From Streptococcus cristatus AS 1.3089 (GTDB taxonomy: Bacteria > Bacillota > Bacilli > Lactobacillales > Streptococcaceae), in NCBI RefSeq assembly GCF_000385925.1, contig NC_021175.1, forward strand, positions 317,501-381,500: DNA of 64,000 nt, given 5' to 3'. This document shows, piece after piece, positions 31,123 through 38,935 of this stretch. The translations under genes were made by a program, and so were the position numbers. Positions within the stretch are counted from its first letter, which is position 1. Each line of letters starts with the position of its first letter. The notes under the pieces are model-generated. The model was not told the origin of the DNA, searched no databases, and saw only the letters and a list, made by a program, of their open reading frames with translations.

Positions 31123-32469
31123 ATGAATTCATTAAAACAAGATTTTACAGATAAGTTGTATGCTGCTTACGAGGCCAATCCCAAGTATGCAGCGATGGAA
31201 AATGCTATTAGTCACAATGGTCTCTTGACATCTTTGGAAAAACGGACTGCTGCTGTAGAAAATGCACCTGTTTTCTCACTGGATCTCACCAAAGACAAGG
31301 TCAGTGACCAAAAAGCTTCTGGTCGTTGCTGGATGTTTGCAGCTCTTAATACCTTCCGCCACAAGATGATTGCGGGCTTCCAGTTGGAGGACTTTGAACT
31401 GTCTCAAGCTCATACCTTCTTTTGGGATAAGTATGAAAAATCCAACTGGTTCTTAGAGCAGGTTTTGGCAACGGCTGACCAAGAACTAACCAGCCGCAAG
31501 GTCAAGTTCCTCTTAGATACGCCTCAGCAGGATGGAGGTCAGTGGGATATGGTCGTGGCGCTTTTTGAGAAATACGGCGTTGTACCCAAGTCAGTTTATC
31601 CAGAATCAATTTCTTCCAGCAATAGCCGAGAGCTCAATCAGTTGCTCAATAAACTCTTGCGTCAGGATGCGCAAATCTTGCGTGAGCTGGCCCTGAGTGG
31701 TGCAGATGAAGCTAGTCTACAAGCCAAGAAAGAACTTTTACTACAGGAAATTTTCAACTTCCTAGCGATGTCGCTGGGCTTACCTCCTCGGAAGTTTGAC
31801 TTTGCTTATCGGAACAAGGACGGCAACTACCATAGTGAAGCTGATTTGACTCCGCAGGCCTTTTACCAAAAATATGTGGACCTCAAGTTAGATGACTATG
31901 TGTCTATTATCAATGCGCCAACAGTCGATAAACCTTATGGCAAGTCTTACACGGTCGAGATGTTGGGCAATGTAGTCGGCAGTAAACCAGTTCGCTATTT
32001 GAATGTAGAAATGAAACGTCTCAAGGAATTGGCTATTGCACAGATGCAGGCTGGTGAGACTGTTTGGTTTGGCTCTGATGTAGGTCAATCCAGCAATCGC
32101 AAGGCAGGGATCATGGAGGAAGGAATGCATGATTTGACTGCCAGCATGGATATCCAGTTGACCCAAGATAAGGCAGGCCGTCTTGATTACAGCGAAAGCC
32201 TTATGACCCATGCTATGGTACTGGCTGGAGTGGATTTGGATGAAAAGGGTCAAGCCAAAAAATGGAAGGTGGAAAATTCTTGGGGTGAAAATGTTGGAGA
32301 TAAGGGCTACTTTGTCGCCAGCGATGCCTGGATGGATGAGTACACTTACCAAATCGTAGTCAGAAAAGACTTCTTGACACCAGAAGAACTGGCAGCCTAC
32401 AATGCTGAGCCAATTGTCCTAGCGCCTTGGGATCCAATGGGAGCCCTAGCGAGTGGCAAAATGATTTGA
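31123..32469 (+). CDS. pepC: Aminopeptidase C (bleomycin hydrolase family)
   Basis: This 448-residue cysteine peptidase removes N-terminal amino acids from peptides in the cytoplasm. The catalytic Cys is in KASGRCWMFAALN near residue 70, His in LMTHAMVLAG near 365 and Asn in WKVENSWGE near 385. ATG 31123 follows AAGGAGG at the right distance; an in-frame ATG at 31099 is not needed. It lies alone between terminators, with an IS element behind it. Confidence 0.95.
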   Translation: MNSLKQDFTDKLYAAYEANPKYAAMENAISHNGLLTSLEKRTAAVENAPVFSLDLTKDKVSDQKASGRCWMFAALNTFRHKMIAGFQLEDFELSQAHTFFWDKYEKSNWFLEQVLATADQELTSRKVKFLLDTPQQDGGQWDMVVALFEKYGVVPKSVYPESISSSNSRELNQLLNKLLRQDAQILRELALSGADEASLQAKKELLLQEIFNFLAMSLGLPPRKFDFAYRNKDGNYHSEADLTPQAFYQKYVDLKLDDYVSIINAPTVDKPYGKSYTVEMLGNVVGSKPVRYLNVEMKRLKELAIAQMQAGETVWFGSDVGQSSNRKAGIMEEGMHDLTASMDIQLTQDKAGRLDYSESLMTHAMVLAGVDLDEKGQAKKWKVENSWGENVGDKGYFVASDAWMDEYTYQIVVRKDFLTPEELAAYNAEPIVLAPWDPMGALASGKMI

Positions 32470-32559
32470 TAGAATAAGCAAGTTCAGAAGGATGTTTATC
32501 TAGTTAAATATAAAAAAGAGGCTGGGACTGTACTGACCCCAAAAAGTTAGACAATTAAT

Positions 32560-33400
32560 TTATCCAAAGGATTTAGTTCTGTATTGCACAGGGCTAAGTC
32601 CTTTTAGTTTTACCTTAATCCGTTTGTTGTTGTAGTAATCAATATAGTCTACAATAGCTTGTTCCAATTGCTCAAGTGATTTAAACGACTTCTCATAACC
32701 ATAAAACATCTCAGACTTAAGAATACCAAAGAAGGACTCCATCATACCGTTATCTGGACTGTTTCCTTTACGTTGACATGGACGGTTGGATTCCTTTATC
32801 CTCTAAAAAACGAATGATAATACTGATGTTGATACTGCCATCCTTGATCACTATGGAGGATGGTATTTGTGTAATGTTCCTCTGTAAATGCCTGCCTCCA
32901 GCATATTCTTTCTACTTGTATACAAAGTTCGGTGACGTAGAAAGATTATAGGCGATAATTTCGCTATTAAAGCCATCTAAAACTGGTGATAAATAGAGCT
33001 TTTGACTGCTTATCGGAATGGCAAACTCTGTCACATCTGTATAGCACTTTTCCATTGGTTTGGATGCTTCAAATTGGCGTTGAATAAGGTTATCTGCTTT
33101 CTTGCCAACTTCTCCTTGGTATGAAGAATACTTGCGTTTACGACGAATCCGAGCTGTTAGACCAAGGCCTTCATTAGACGTTGGACCTTTTTATGGTTCA
33201 CTACAAAACCACGATTCCTTAATTCGAGTGTTATTCGGCGATAACCATAATTTCCTTTATTGCTCAGTAAAATAGCTTGAATTTCAGCCTTAATATCAAT
33301 GATTTTTATCGCTTTTTATCTAATTGCTTTAGCTGGTAATAATAGGTTGAACGAGCTAGCTTAATAATCTTTAGAAGAATCTCTAAGGCAAACTCTGTTA
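32560..33400 (-). pseudogene. IS3-family transposase OrfB, broken
   Basis: The C-terminal 61 codons (32560-32745; MMESFFGILKSEMFYGYEKSF...) are intact, including the family end VKLKGLSPVQYRTKSFG. Upstream, the frames must be changed several times to recover GNYGYRRITLELRNRGF, an N-terminal helical part and the DDE-domain pieces with SDQGWQYQH. The enzyme is therefore inactive as written. Confidence 0.8.
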
Positions 33401-33916
33401 CTAATCCTTGAACAATTTCTGCTTTTCTTCTTGATCCTTTTCGTCCCTCAATCGGAGTTCTCTCAACTTTTTTAGAATGGCATTCTCCGCTCTCAAATAT
33501 TCTAATTCTTCCTGAAGTCGCTCTAGCTCTGTCATCTCTTCGGGTTTCTTTTTTGGTTTACGTCCCATTTTAGGCGGTCTCCCTCTTGTTTTCTCAACAA
33601 TAGTATACCCGTTTTTCTTATATTGTGCTATCCAATTAGGCAACATTCCAACACTTGGAAGAGCATAATCTAGAGACACCCTTATTTGTGAACGACCTTC
33701 AAGTAGAACTTTATCAATGATCTCTTGTTTTAGTTCAGGTGAATAGTAGCAATTCTTTCCTTTTTTGACGATTTCTATTCCATAACGATCAATCAATTTA
33801 ATCATGTACTGAAGATTGGAAATTTTTATCCCAAATATATTTGAGAGCTCTTTGAAGCTTCGCCCTTGTTTTCTAAGTTCATAGATCTGAACTTTATCTT
33901 TATAAGTTAATTTCAT
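33401..33916 (-). CDS. IS3-family transposase OrfA (helix-turn-helix)
   Basis: This 171-residue protein has two helix-turn-helix segments ([43 protein letters not shown]) followed by a basic linker and a leucine-zipper coiled coil ([22 protein letters not shown]), the usual OrfA layout that binds the IS ends. In intact relatives OrfAB is made by programmed -1 frameshifting; here OrfB is broken, so this protein cannot mobilise the element itself. Confidence 0.88.
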   Translation of the reverse strand: MKLTYKDKVQIYELRKQGRSFKELSNIFGIKISNLQYMIKLIDRYGIEIVKKGKNCYYSPELKQEIIDKVLLEGRSQIRVSLDYALPSVGMLPNWIAQYKKNGYTIVEKTRGRPPKMGRKPKKKPEEMTELERLQEELEYLRAENAILKKLRELRLRDEKDQEEKQKLFKD

Positions 33917-33973
33917 AATAAAAACACCCCAAAAGTTAGATTTTTTTCTGTCTAACTTTTGGGGTGCAGTTCA

Positions 33974-34300
33974 ACAGTTACCCCTTTAATTGATAGTGAT
34001 TACATGTTTACGTTTGTTGATCGAGACGGAAAGATAGAACCTTTATATCAGGACTATATAAATAGTGTTCTAAAGCGGATCATCAGGAAACATGGCTTGA
34101 AGAAGATAACTCCTCATGGCTTCAGGCATACTCATGCAACCTTGATGATTGAAGTAGGGGTTGACCCTGTCAATGCGGCCAAAAGGTTGGGGCATGCAAG
34201 TAGTCAGATGACCTTGGACACTTATAGCCATTCTACAATAGCAGGAGAGGAGAAAGCTATCAAAAAATTTGTAGATTACCTGGATAGTGCAAAAGGTTAG
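33974..34300 (+). pseudogene. int: Tyrosine recombinase (phage/ICE integrase), C-terminal remnant
   Basis: About 108 codons survive: ITPHGFRHTHATLMIEVGVDPVNAAKRLGHASSQMTLDTYSH contains the catalytic R-H-x-x, the second H/R region and the nucleophilic Tyr of the integrase family. The N-terminal two thirds, including the first catalytic Arg, are gone at the IS boundary, so it is dead. It marks the border of a lost integrated element between pepC and rpmE2. Confidence 0.85.
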
Positions 34301-34335
34301 TTTTCCAAGACGGTACCAAAAACGGTACTAAAAAC

Positions 34336-34372
34336 AAAAAAAGCCAAATCCGATTTCTCGGAAATGGCTTTG
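34336..34372. terminator. Bidirectional terminator between the integrase remnant and rpmE2
   Basis: AAAGCCA-AATCCGA and TCGGAAATGGCTTT form a stem flanked by A and T runs, able to stop transcription from both sides. Confidence 0.8.
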
Positions 34373-34404
34373 TATCAACATTCTTTTTAATGTCAATACG
34401 GTTC

Positions 34405-34647
34405 TTATTTGAGACCGTATTTTTTGTTGAAACGATCCACACGTCCATCTGCTTGAGTGAACTTTTGACGTCCAGTGTAGAATGGGTGTGAGTCTGATGA
34501 AATTTCGACACGGATCAATGGGTAAGTTTCGCCTTCGAATTCAACAGTTTCGTTAGAACGCTTAGTTGAACCGCTAAGGAACTTGTAGCCAGTAGTAGTG
34601 TCCATGAATACAACAGGGCGATATTCTGGGTGAATGTCTTTTCTCAT
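34405..34647 (-). CDS. rpmE2: 50S ribosomal protein L31 type B
   Basis: This 80-residue L31 lacks the four-cysteine zinc site, so it is the zinc-free (C-) form. It has the [16 protein letters not shown] start and the [28 protein letters not shown] end that define type B. SD AAGGAA lies upstream. In pneumococcus it also neighbours the DHH phosphodiesterase gene. Confidence 0.96.
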   Translation of the reverse strand: MRKDIHPEYRPVVFMDTTTGYKFLSGSTKRSNETVEFEGETYPLIRVEISSDSHPFYTGRQKFTQADGRVDRFNKKYGLK

Positions 34648-34751
34648 TTTAAAAATTCCTTTCTGCCATGGTCTCTTTGCGAGCCATAGATTCGTTACTT
34701 TGATAGTTTATCAAATTCTAATTGATTTGACAAGTCTTTTGGATGATTTTC

Positions 34752-35687
34752 TTACTTTTTTGCTTTTTCTTTTAATTTTTGATAAATCAAGTCAACCTCA
34801 TCTTTGGAATAAGCATTAGCACCGCTGGCAAGTGGATGGCCGCCGCCATTGTGTTGCTTGGCAATTTCATTGATTGGAGTAAATTTACTGCGCATGCGAA
34901 CACGATAATGGCCGTCAGGCTGCTCTACAAAGATAGCCCACATCTGGACATCTTCAATTCGTCCAGGTGCACCTACAATGGCTGAAGTATCAGCGTCAGT
35001 CAATCGATTTTCTTTCAATAATTGCTGTGATAGGATGACACGCGCAGCACCATTTTCATCCACTTCCAGATTATCGTACACATAACCTTGGAGTTTGGCA
35101 ACTTGATGGGTGATGGAGTCCATTTTTCGAGAAAGCTCTGAGAAATTAAAAGCATATTGGCGAAGTTTTCCAGCAACCTCAAATGTGCGTGCAGTAGTCG
35201 CTGGATAGAGGAAACGACCTGTATCTCCGACAATACCAGCATAGAGGAGTTTGGCGATAGAGTCATTTACTTCTAAGCGATTTTCGAAGGCAAAAAGAGC
35301 GATAAGCTCGCTGGTACTGCTAGCATCTGTATCAACCAGCAGCAGGTCTCCGTAGAGATCGTCGTTGGGATGATGGTCGATTTTAATCAAAAAGTCGACC
35401 ATGCTGTAGCGCTTATCATCAATACGAGGAGTGTTGGCTGTATCGCACACGATTACCAGGGCTTGCTCATAGTCAGAATCGGCCACCTCATCCATCTTGG
35501 CTAGCCAAGTAAGGGTTGGTTCGTCGTAACCTGTTACTTTGATGGATTTTTCAGGAAAGTTGAGTTGGAGAAGCTTTTGTAAACCGACTTGACTGCCAAT
35601 CGCATCTGGATCAGGGCGCATGTGGCGGTGGATAATAATTTTATCGTATTCTTTAATTTTTTTCAGAATTTTGCTATAGATACTCAT
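34752..35687 (-). CDS. pde2: DHH/DHHA1 phosphodiesterase (Pde2/NrnA type)
   Basis: This 311-residue enzyme has the DHH-family motifs IIIHRHMRPDPDAIGSQ near residue 16, VCDTAN near 80, IKIDHHPNDD near 105 and the DHHA1 glycine motif HNGGGHPLASG near 285. Streptococcal Pde2 degrades pApA, the product of c-di-AMP hydrolysis, and NrnA relatives degrade nanoRNA. GAGGT precedes the ATG. The neighbourhood (rpmE2 on one side, flavodoxin on the other) is the same as in pneumococcus. Confidence 0.9.
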   Translation of the reverse strand: MSIYSKILKKIKEYDKIIIHRHMRPDPDAIGSQVGLQKLLQLNFPEKSIKVTGYDEPTLTWLAKMDEVADSDYEQALVIVCDTANTPRIDDKRYSMVDFLIKIDHHPNDDLYGDLLLVDTDASSTSELIALFAFENRLEVNDSIAKLLYAGIVGDTGRFLYPATTARTFEVAGKLRQYAFNFSELSRKMDSITHQVAKLQGYVYDNLEVDENGAARVILSQQLLKENRLTDADTSAIVGAPGRIEDVQMWAIFVEQPDGHYRVRMRSKFTPINEIAKQHNGGGHPLASGANAYSKDEVDLIYQKLKEKAKK

Positions 35688-35791
35688 TGTAGACCTCTTA
35701 AACTTTCTCTAGTTATTGTAGCACAAGAATTTTTATTTTTAAAATAAAAAGATGTGTTATAATGAATGAAGATTATAATTTGGAGGAAACT

Positions 35792-36235
35792 ATGACCTTA
35801 GCGAAAATTGTATTTGCCAGCATGACTGGAAATACGGAAGAAATCGCAGATATTGTTGCTGATAAATTGAGAGATTTAGGTGTTGATGTCGATGTGGATG
35901 AATGTACGACAGTTGACGCAGAGGACTTTCTGGAGGCCGATATTGCCATTGTAGCGACCTATACCTATGGGGATGGCGAATTGCCAGATGAAATGATGGA
36001 TTTCTACGAAGATTTGGCTGGTTTGGACTTAGCTGGAAAAATCTACGGTGTGGTTGGTTCTGGAGATACTTTCTATGACGAATTCTGTAAAGCTGTGGAT
36101 GATTTTGATGCAGTGTTTGCAGGAACAGGTGCTGAAAAAGGTGCGGAAAGTGTCAAAGTGGACCTGTCAGCTGAGGATGAAGATATTGAGCGCCTAGAGG
36201 CTTTTGCGGAAGAGTTGGTCAGCAAACTTGCCTAA
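35792..36235 (+). CDS. Flavodoxin
   Basis: This 147-residue acidic FMN protein has the phosphate-binding loop FASMTGNTEEIAD at residues 7-19 and the two aromatic-flanked flavin loops TYTYGDGELPDEM and GSGDTFYDEFC. It is an electron carrier for as yet unassigned partners. ATG 35792 follows GGAGG; an in-frame ATG at 35762 lies upstream but is less well placed. It is divergent from pde2. Confidence 0.93.
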   Translation: MTLAKIVFASMTGNTEEIADIVADKLRDLGVDVDVDECTTVDAEDFLEADIAIVATYTYGDGELPDEMMDFYEDLAGLDLAGKIYGVVGSGDTFYDEFCKAVDDFDAVFAGTGAEKGAESVKVDLSAEDEDIERLEAFAEELVSKLA

Positions 36236-36339
36236 GTACAGAGTTTTAGAAGCTCTAAGTGAATGACCTTAAGAACTGAAATTTATCTTATTTCAGCTAC
36301 TAATGAGCTTTATTTGTTAAATAGAAAGTGAAATTAAGT

Positions 36340-36514
36340 GAGGCTGGGACAAAAGTCCTAGCCTCTCAATTGTCTTTGGATTGTCGAGCAAGACGCAGTG
36401 GTTGAGTGGGCTCTATTACGCTGATTTCATCAACTTTTACAGCCCTACTCAACTGTGCGGAGGTGGGACGACGAAATCGAATTCTAACGAATTACCGATT
36501 TCTGTCCCACTCTC
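36340..36514. repeat. Three-hairpin intergenic repeat element
   Basis: About 175 bp hold three consecutive inverted repeats. They are GAGGCTGGGAC/GTCCTAGCCTC at the left end, GGTTGAGTGGGCT/AGCCCTACTCAAC in the middle, and GTGGGAC..AAATCG/CGATTT..GTCCCAC at the right end. The ends start GAGGCTGGGAC and finish TGTCCCAC. The first bases recur at about 32518-32528. It looks like a small non-autonomous dispersed element of streptococci. Confidence 0.7.
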
Positions 36515-36589
36515 TACTTTTTCTTTGCAAGAAGCCTAGAAGATTTTACTAATTTTTGTTATGATAGATAGCATACAAGGAGGAAGTAG

Positions 36590-36857
36590 ATGAAGCTAGA
36601 AGAAATTAGACAGGAAATTGATCAAGTGGATGATGCGCTCGTTGCCTTACTAGAGAAACGCATGAATCTGGTCGGCCAAGTTGTGGCTAGTTAAAAAATC
36701 AAATGGGAAGGCCGTCGCAGATCCTAAACGAGAAGAAAGGATTTTTGCTAAAGTTGCGAGTAAGATCGAAAATAAGGATTATCAAGAGCCGATTCTTGCG
36801 ACCTTTGCGGATATCCTAAATCATTCACGCGCTTTTCAGGAGAAGCAAATAAGATGA
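36590..36857 (+). pseudogene. Chorismate mutase (AroQ class), frameshifted
   Basis: MKLEEIRQEIDQVDDALVALLEKRMNLVGQVVAS runs into TAA at 36692-36694. In the next frame the protein continues KKSNGKAVADPKREERIFAKV...YQEPILATFADILNHSRAFQEKQIR to a stop at 36855-36857, overlapping crcB. The full product would be about 88-89 residues, the usual AroQ length, with the helix-1 Arg and DxxRE equivalents present. The break lies at an A6 run. As written, the strain would lack this step from chorismate to prephenate; a two-base loss or one-base gain explains it. Confidence 0.8.
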
Positions 36858-37228
36858 GCGAAGTAAAAAATTCTTTAGCAATCTTCTTGGGAGCTATGCT
36901 AGGCGGCTTACTTCGTTATCAATGCTCATCCTTTTTCACATTTACGGGACATTTTCCGCTAGCTACACTTTTGGTCAACTATTTGGGAACTTTCTTGTTA
37001 GTCTATTTGGTTAAAGGCTATCTCAGTCGCAAGCAAGTTTCCAAGCGTTTGTTATTGGCTTTGTCGACGGGATTTTGTGGCGGCTTGACAACTTTTTCAG
37101 GTCTTCTATTAGATTCGCTCAAATTGTTGGATTTAGGCCGTTATCCAGAATTGATCGTATATCTAGCCTTGAGTATCGGCGGTAGCCTTTGCATTGCCTT
37201 ATGGGCTGGAAGGAAGGTGACCGCATGA
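36854..37228 (+). CDS. crcB1: Fluoride channel CrcB/Fluc, first subunit
   Basis: This 124-residue four-helix membrane protein has the Fluc signature STGFCGGLTTFSG near residue 75 and the GGLLRYQ motif near residue 18. Fluc channels export fluoride as antiparallel dimers. The gene pair suggests a heterodimer. It overlaps the chorismate mutase frame (ATGA) and crcB2 (ATGA). No fluoride riboswitch is visible upstream. Confidence 0.9.
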   Translation: MSEVKNSLAIFLGAMLGGLLRYQCSSFFTFTGHFPLATLLVNYLGTFLLVYLVKGYLSRKQVSKRLLLALSTGFCGGLTTFSGLLLDSLKLLDLGRYPELIVYLALSIGGSLCIALWAGRKVTA

Positions 37229-37551
37229 TTTGGTTTTTGCTCATTGCTTGCGGTCTAGGAGCTCTTGTCCGTTACTTTTTTTCTAAGGTCAATAGCAGAG
37301 CTGCTCTGCCAGTAGGCACCCTGTTGGCTAATGTACTGGGAGCCTTTTTGATTGGATATTTTTACAATCACATCCAAGATAAGCAACTGTATAGCATTTT
37401 GGCAACGGGTTTCTGTGGCGGTTTAACAACTCTTTCCACCTTTAATGCGGAATTAGCAGAGCTGTTCTCAGATAAGAAGAAGTTTAGCTTCTATCTGATG
37501 TTGACCTACCTTTTAGGATTTTTAGCGATTCTTTTAGGAATTTTTATCTAA
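37225..37551 (+). CDS. crcB2: Fluoride channel CrcB/Fluc, second subunit
   Basis: This 108-residue paralogue carries GALVRYFFSK near residue 11 and ATGFCGGLTTLSTF near residue 66. ATG 37225 is preferred over 37189 because it overlaps the crcB1 stop as ATGA and starts with the proper first helix. Two-gene Fluc loci in streptococci usually make opposite-topology partners. Confidence 0.9.
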   Translation: MIWFLLIACGLGALVRYFFSKVNSRAALPVGTLLANVLGAFLIGYFYNHIQDKQLYSILATGFCGGLTTLSTFNAELAELFSDKKKFSFYLMLTYLLGFLAILLGIFI

Positions 37552-37619
37552 AAATCTTTACTTTTACTAGAATTTTGATATAATATACTTTGTGCATAAA
37601 TGGATGCACTAAAAAAACG

Positions 37620-37654
37620 GCTAATCCGCTGTTGTCTAGAGCTACAAGATTAGC
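37620..37654 (+). promoter_or_regulatory. Probable ribosomal protein L19 leader hairpin
   Basis: GCTAATC (37620-37626) and GATTAGC (37648-37654) form a 7-bp stem just before the rplS SD. TATAAT at 37579-37584 with TTTACT 16 bp earlier is its promoter. Position and size fit the L19 leader that allows feedback control in Firmicutes; a covariance search has not been done. Confidence 0.5.
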
Positions 37655-37669
37655 AAGATAGGAGAAAAA

Positions 37670-38017
37670 ATGAATCCATTAATTCAAAGCTTGACTGAAG
37701 GTCAACTTCGCTCAGATATCCCTGCATTCCGTCCTGGTGACACTGTCCGCGTTCACGCGAAAGTTGTCGAAGGAACTCGCGAACGTATCCAGATCTTTGA
37801 AGGTGTCGTTATCGCTCGCAAAGGTGCTGGAATCTCAGAAAACTACACAGTTCGTAAAATCTCTAACGGTGTAGGTGTTGAACGTACTTTCCCAATCCAC
37901 ACTCCACGTGTTGACAAGATTGAAGTCGTTCGTTACGGTAAAGTTCGTCGTGCTAAATTGTACTACCTTCGTGCATTGCAAGGTAAGGCAGCGCGTATCA
38001 AAGAAATCCGTCGCTAA
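37670..38017 (+). CDS. rplS: 50S ribosomal protein L19
   Basis: This 115-residue L19 has the conserved [33 protein letters not shown] start and [11 protein letters not shown] end. It binds 23S rRNA at the 30S-50S interface. SD AGGAGA lies at the right distance. A tRNA-Arg gene follows 40 bp later. Confidence 0.98.
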   Translation: MNPLIQSLTEGQLRSDIPAFRPGDTVRVHAKVVEGTRERIQIFEGVVIARKGAGISENYTVRKISNGVGVERTFPIHTPRVDKIEVVRYGKVRRAKLYYLRALQGKAARIKEIRR

Positions 38018-38057
38018 TATCAGAAATGACTCTGTCACTTGGCAGAGTTTTTCTCTA

Positions 38058-38129
38058 GTCCCCTTAGTTCAATGGATATAACAACTCCCTCCTAAGGAGT
38101 AGTTGCTGGTTCGATTCCGGCAGGGGACA
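38058..38129 (+). tRNA. tRNA-Arg, anticodon CCU
   Basis: A complete cloverleaf is visible: acceptor GTCCCCT/AGGGGAC with discriminator A, D-arm GTTC/TAAC-like, anticodon arm ACTCC-CTCCTAA-GGAGT giving anticodon CCT, and T-arm GCTGG-TTCGATT-CCGGC. CCA is not encoded. The island starts directly behind it. Confidence 0.95.
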
Positions 38130-38141
38130 TTGAATTATGCT

Positions 38142-38169
38142 TAAAACCCTTGTTTTACAAGGTTTTTTC
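38142..38169 (+). terminator. Terminator behind tRNA-Arg
   Basis: AAAACCCTTG-TTTTA-CAAGGTTTTTT: a short stem with a T6 tail. Confidence 0.75.
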
Positions 38170-38935
38170 TATATTTGCCCCAAATTCGCCCCAAAAGTTT
38201 CGAAAATCTTTCTTATTCGATTATGATTTTTTCTTTTTGTTACTCTAGTTAATGGGCATAGACTTCTGCATGCCCAAAATAGATTGCTCTATCGAAAGCT
38301 AGATGATGAAAGTAAGTTCTTTGCAGTGGGGAACATAAGCACTAGCGGTCACTTTTTTCTAAAAAAGTAAGAGGACTGTGGACAAAAGATTGTTCATAAA
38401 ATTATTCTAGAATAATTACAATAAAACTATTTTCTTCTAGGGTTAGTGGAAATCCTCAGATGGCTTGCCGTCATTACCGAATAACGAGAGTAATATCATT
38501 CTTTATAACTGCAGATATGGAGATATAGAAGAATGGAAAATGAGTGCTATAGCAAATGTTGCAGCGTTTTTTAATAGAAAGTAACAAAAATACTCATTAT
38601 CTATTGAAATTTTTAGTTTTTAAGTTTACAATGATATTAATATAGTGTTCTAAATATGTTCCTATGAAGATTATCAGTGGATTTTTATTAAAGCTAAAAA
38701 CTTATAGTATAGGTGATTAGTAATGTCTTTATCTATATGGTTACCTTGATAAAGAATTCGTTTTTTAGGACTAAGATATTATTCATTTAAATATTTTGTA
38801 GTCTGTCTATAATACTTCAGAAATTATTTTCTTTAAAAATGAAAGCGCTTTAATTTTTAGACGCTTTAATCTAAATTAGAGATTTAAGATTGGATTATTT
38901 TTCCAACATTTACACTAAATGAAATGAGGATAAAA
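38170..38935. other. AT-rich gap between tRNA-Arg and cas3
   Basis: About 760 bp contain no ORF that I can support. TTTGCCCCAAATTCGCCCCAAAAG near 38176-38197 is of the kind found at integrase-gene ends and attachment regions, which with the tRNA suggests an old integration scar. A cre-like box is at 38840-38853. The rest shows nothing beyond AT-rich sequence. Confidence 0.5.
38840..38853 (+). promoter_or_regulatory. Catabolite-responsive element (cre)-like site upstream of cas3
   Basis: TGAAAGCGCTTTAA matches the cre consensus TGWAARCGYTWNCW at 13 of 14 positions, about 85 bp before the cas3 start. CcpA binding at this spot is an inference. Confidence 0.45.

Larger units (their letters stand above)
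32529..33973 (-). mobile_element. IS3-family (IS150-like) insertion sequence, defective
   Basis: This element of about 1445 bp runs from TG to CA. Left end TGTACTG-ACCCCAAAAAGTTAGAC (about 32529-32552) and the reverse complement of the right end, TGAACTG-CACCCCAAAAGTTAGAC, form imperfect terminal inverted repeats. OrfA is intact, OrfB broken. On the right it abuts the 3' piece of an integrase gene, which it has truncated. On the left it touches GAGGCTGGGAC, the first bases of the intergenic repeat seen in full at 36340-36514. I see no clear target duplication. Confidence 0.85.

Noticed and set aside
33924-33966. Perfect hairpin (CACCCCAAAAGTTAGA / TCTAACTTTTGGGGTG) as a separate element
   Set aside because: The right arm is the IS terminal repeat and the left arm an internal copy of it, so it is best kept as part of the IS end.
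36515-36853. Fluoride riboswitch for the crcB pair
   Set aside because: The upstream space is coding (chorismate mutase) and no crcB-motif pseudoknot elements were seen.
38167-38180. Second possible target of the pseudo-spacer, TTC then TATATTT
   Set aside because: Only seven bases match after the PAM and the rest (GCCCC) does not; it lies 760 bp before cas3 and such a match is likely by chance.
38910-38924. CACTAAAT next to the cas3 start, similar to part of the pseudo-spacer complement
   Set aside because: The PAM would be in the wrong register (three bases too close), so Cascade could not read it as a target.
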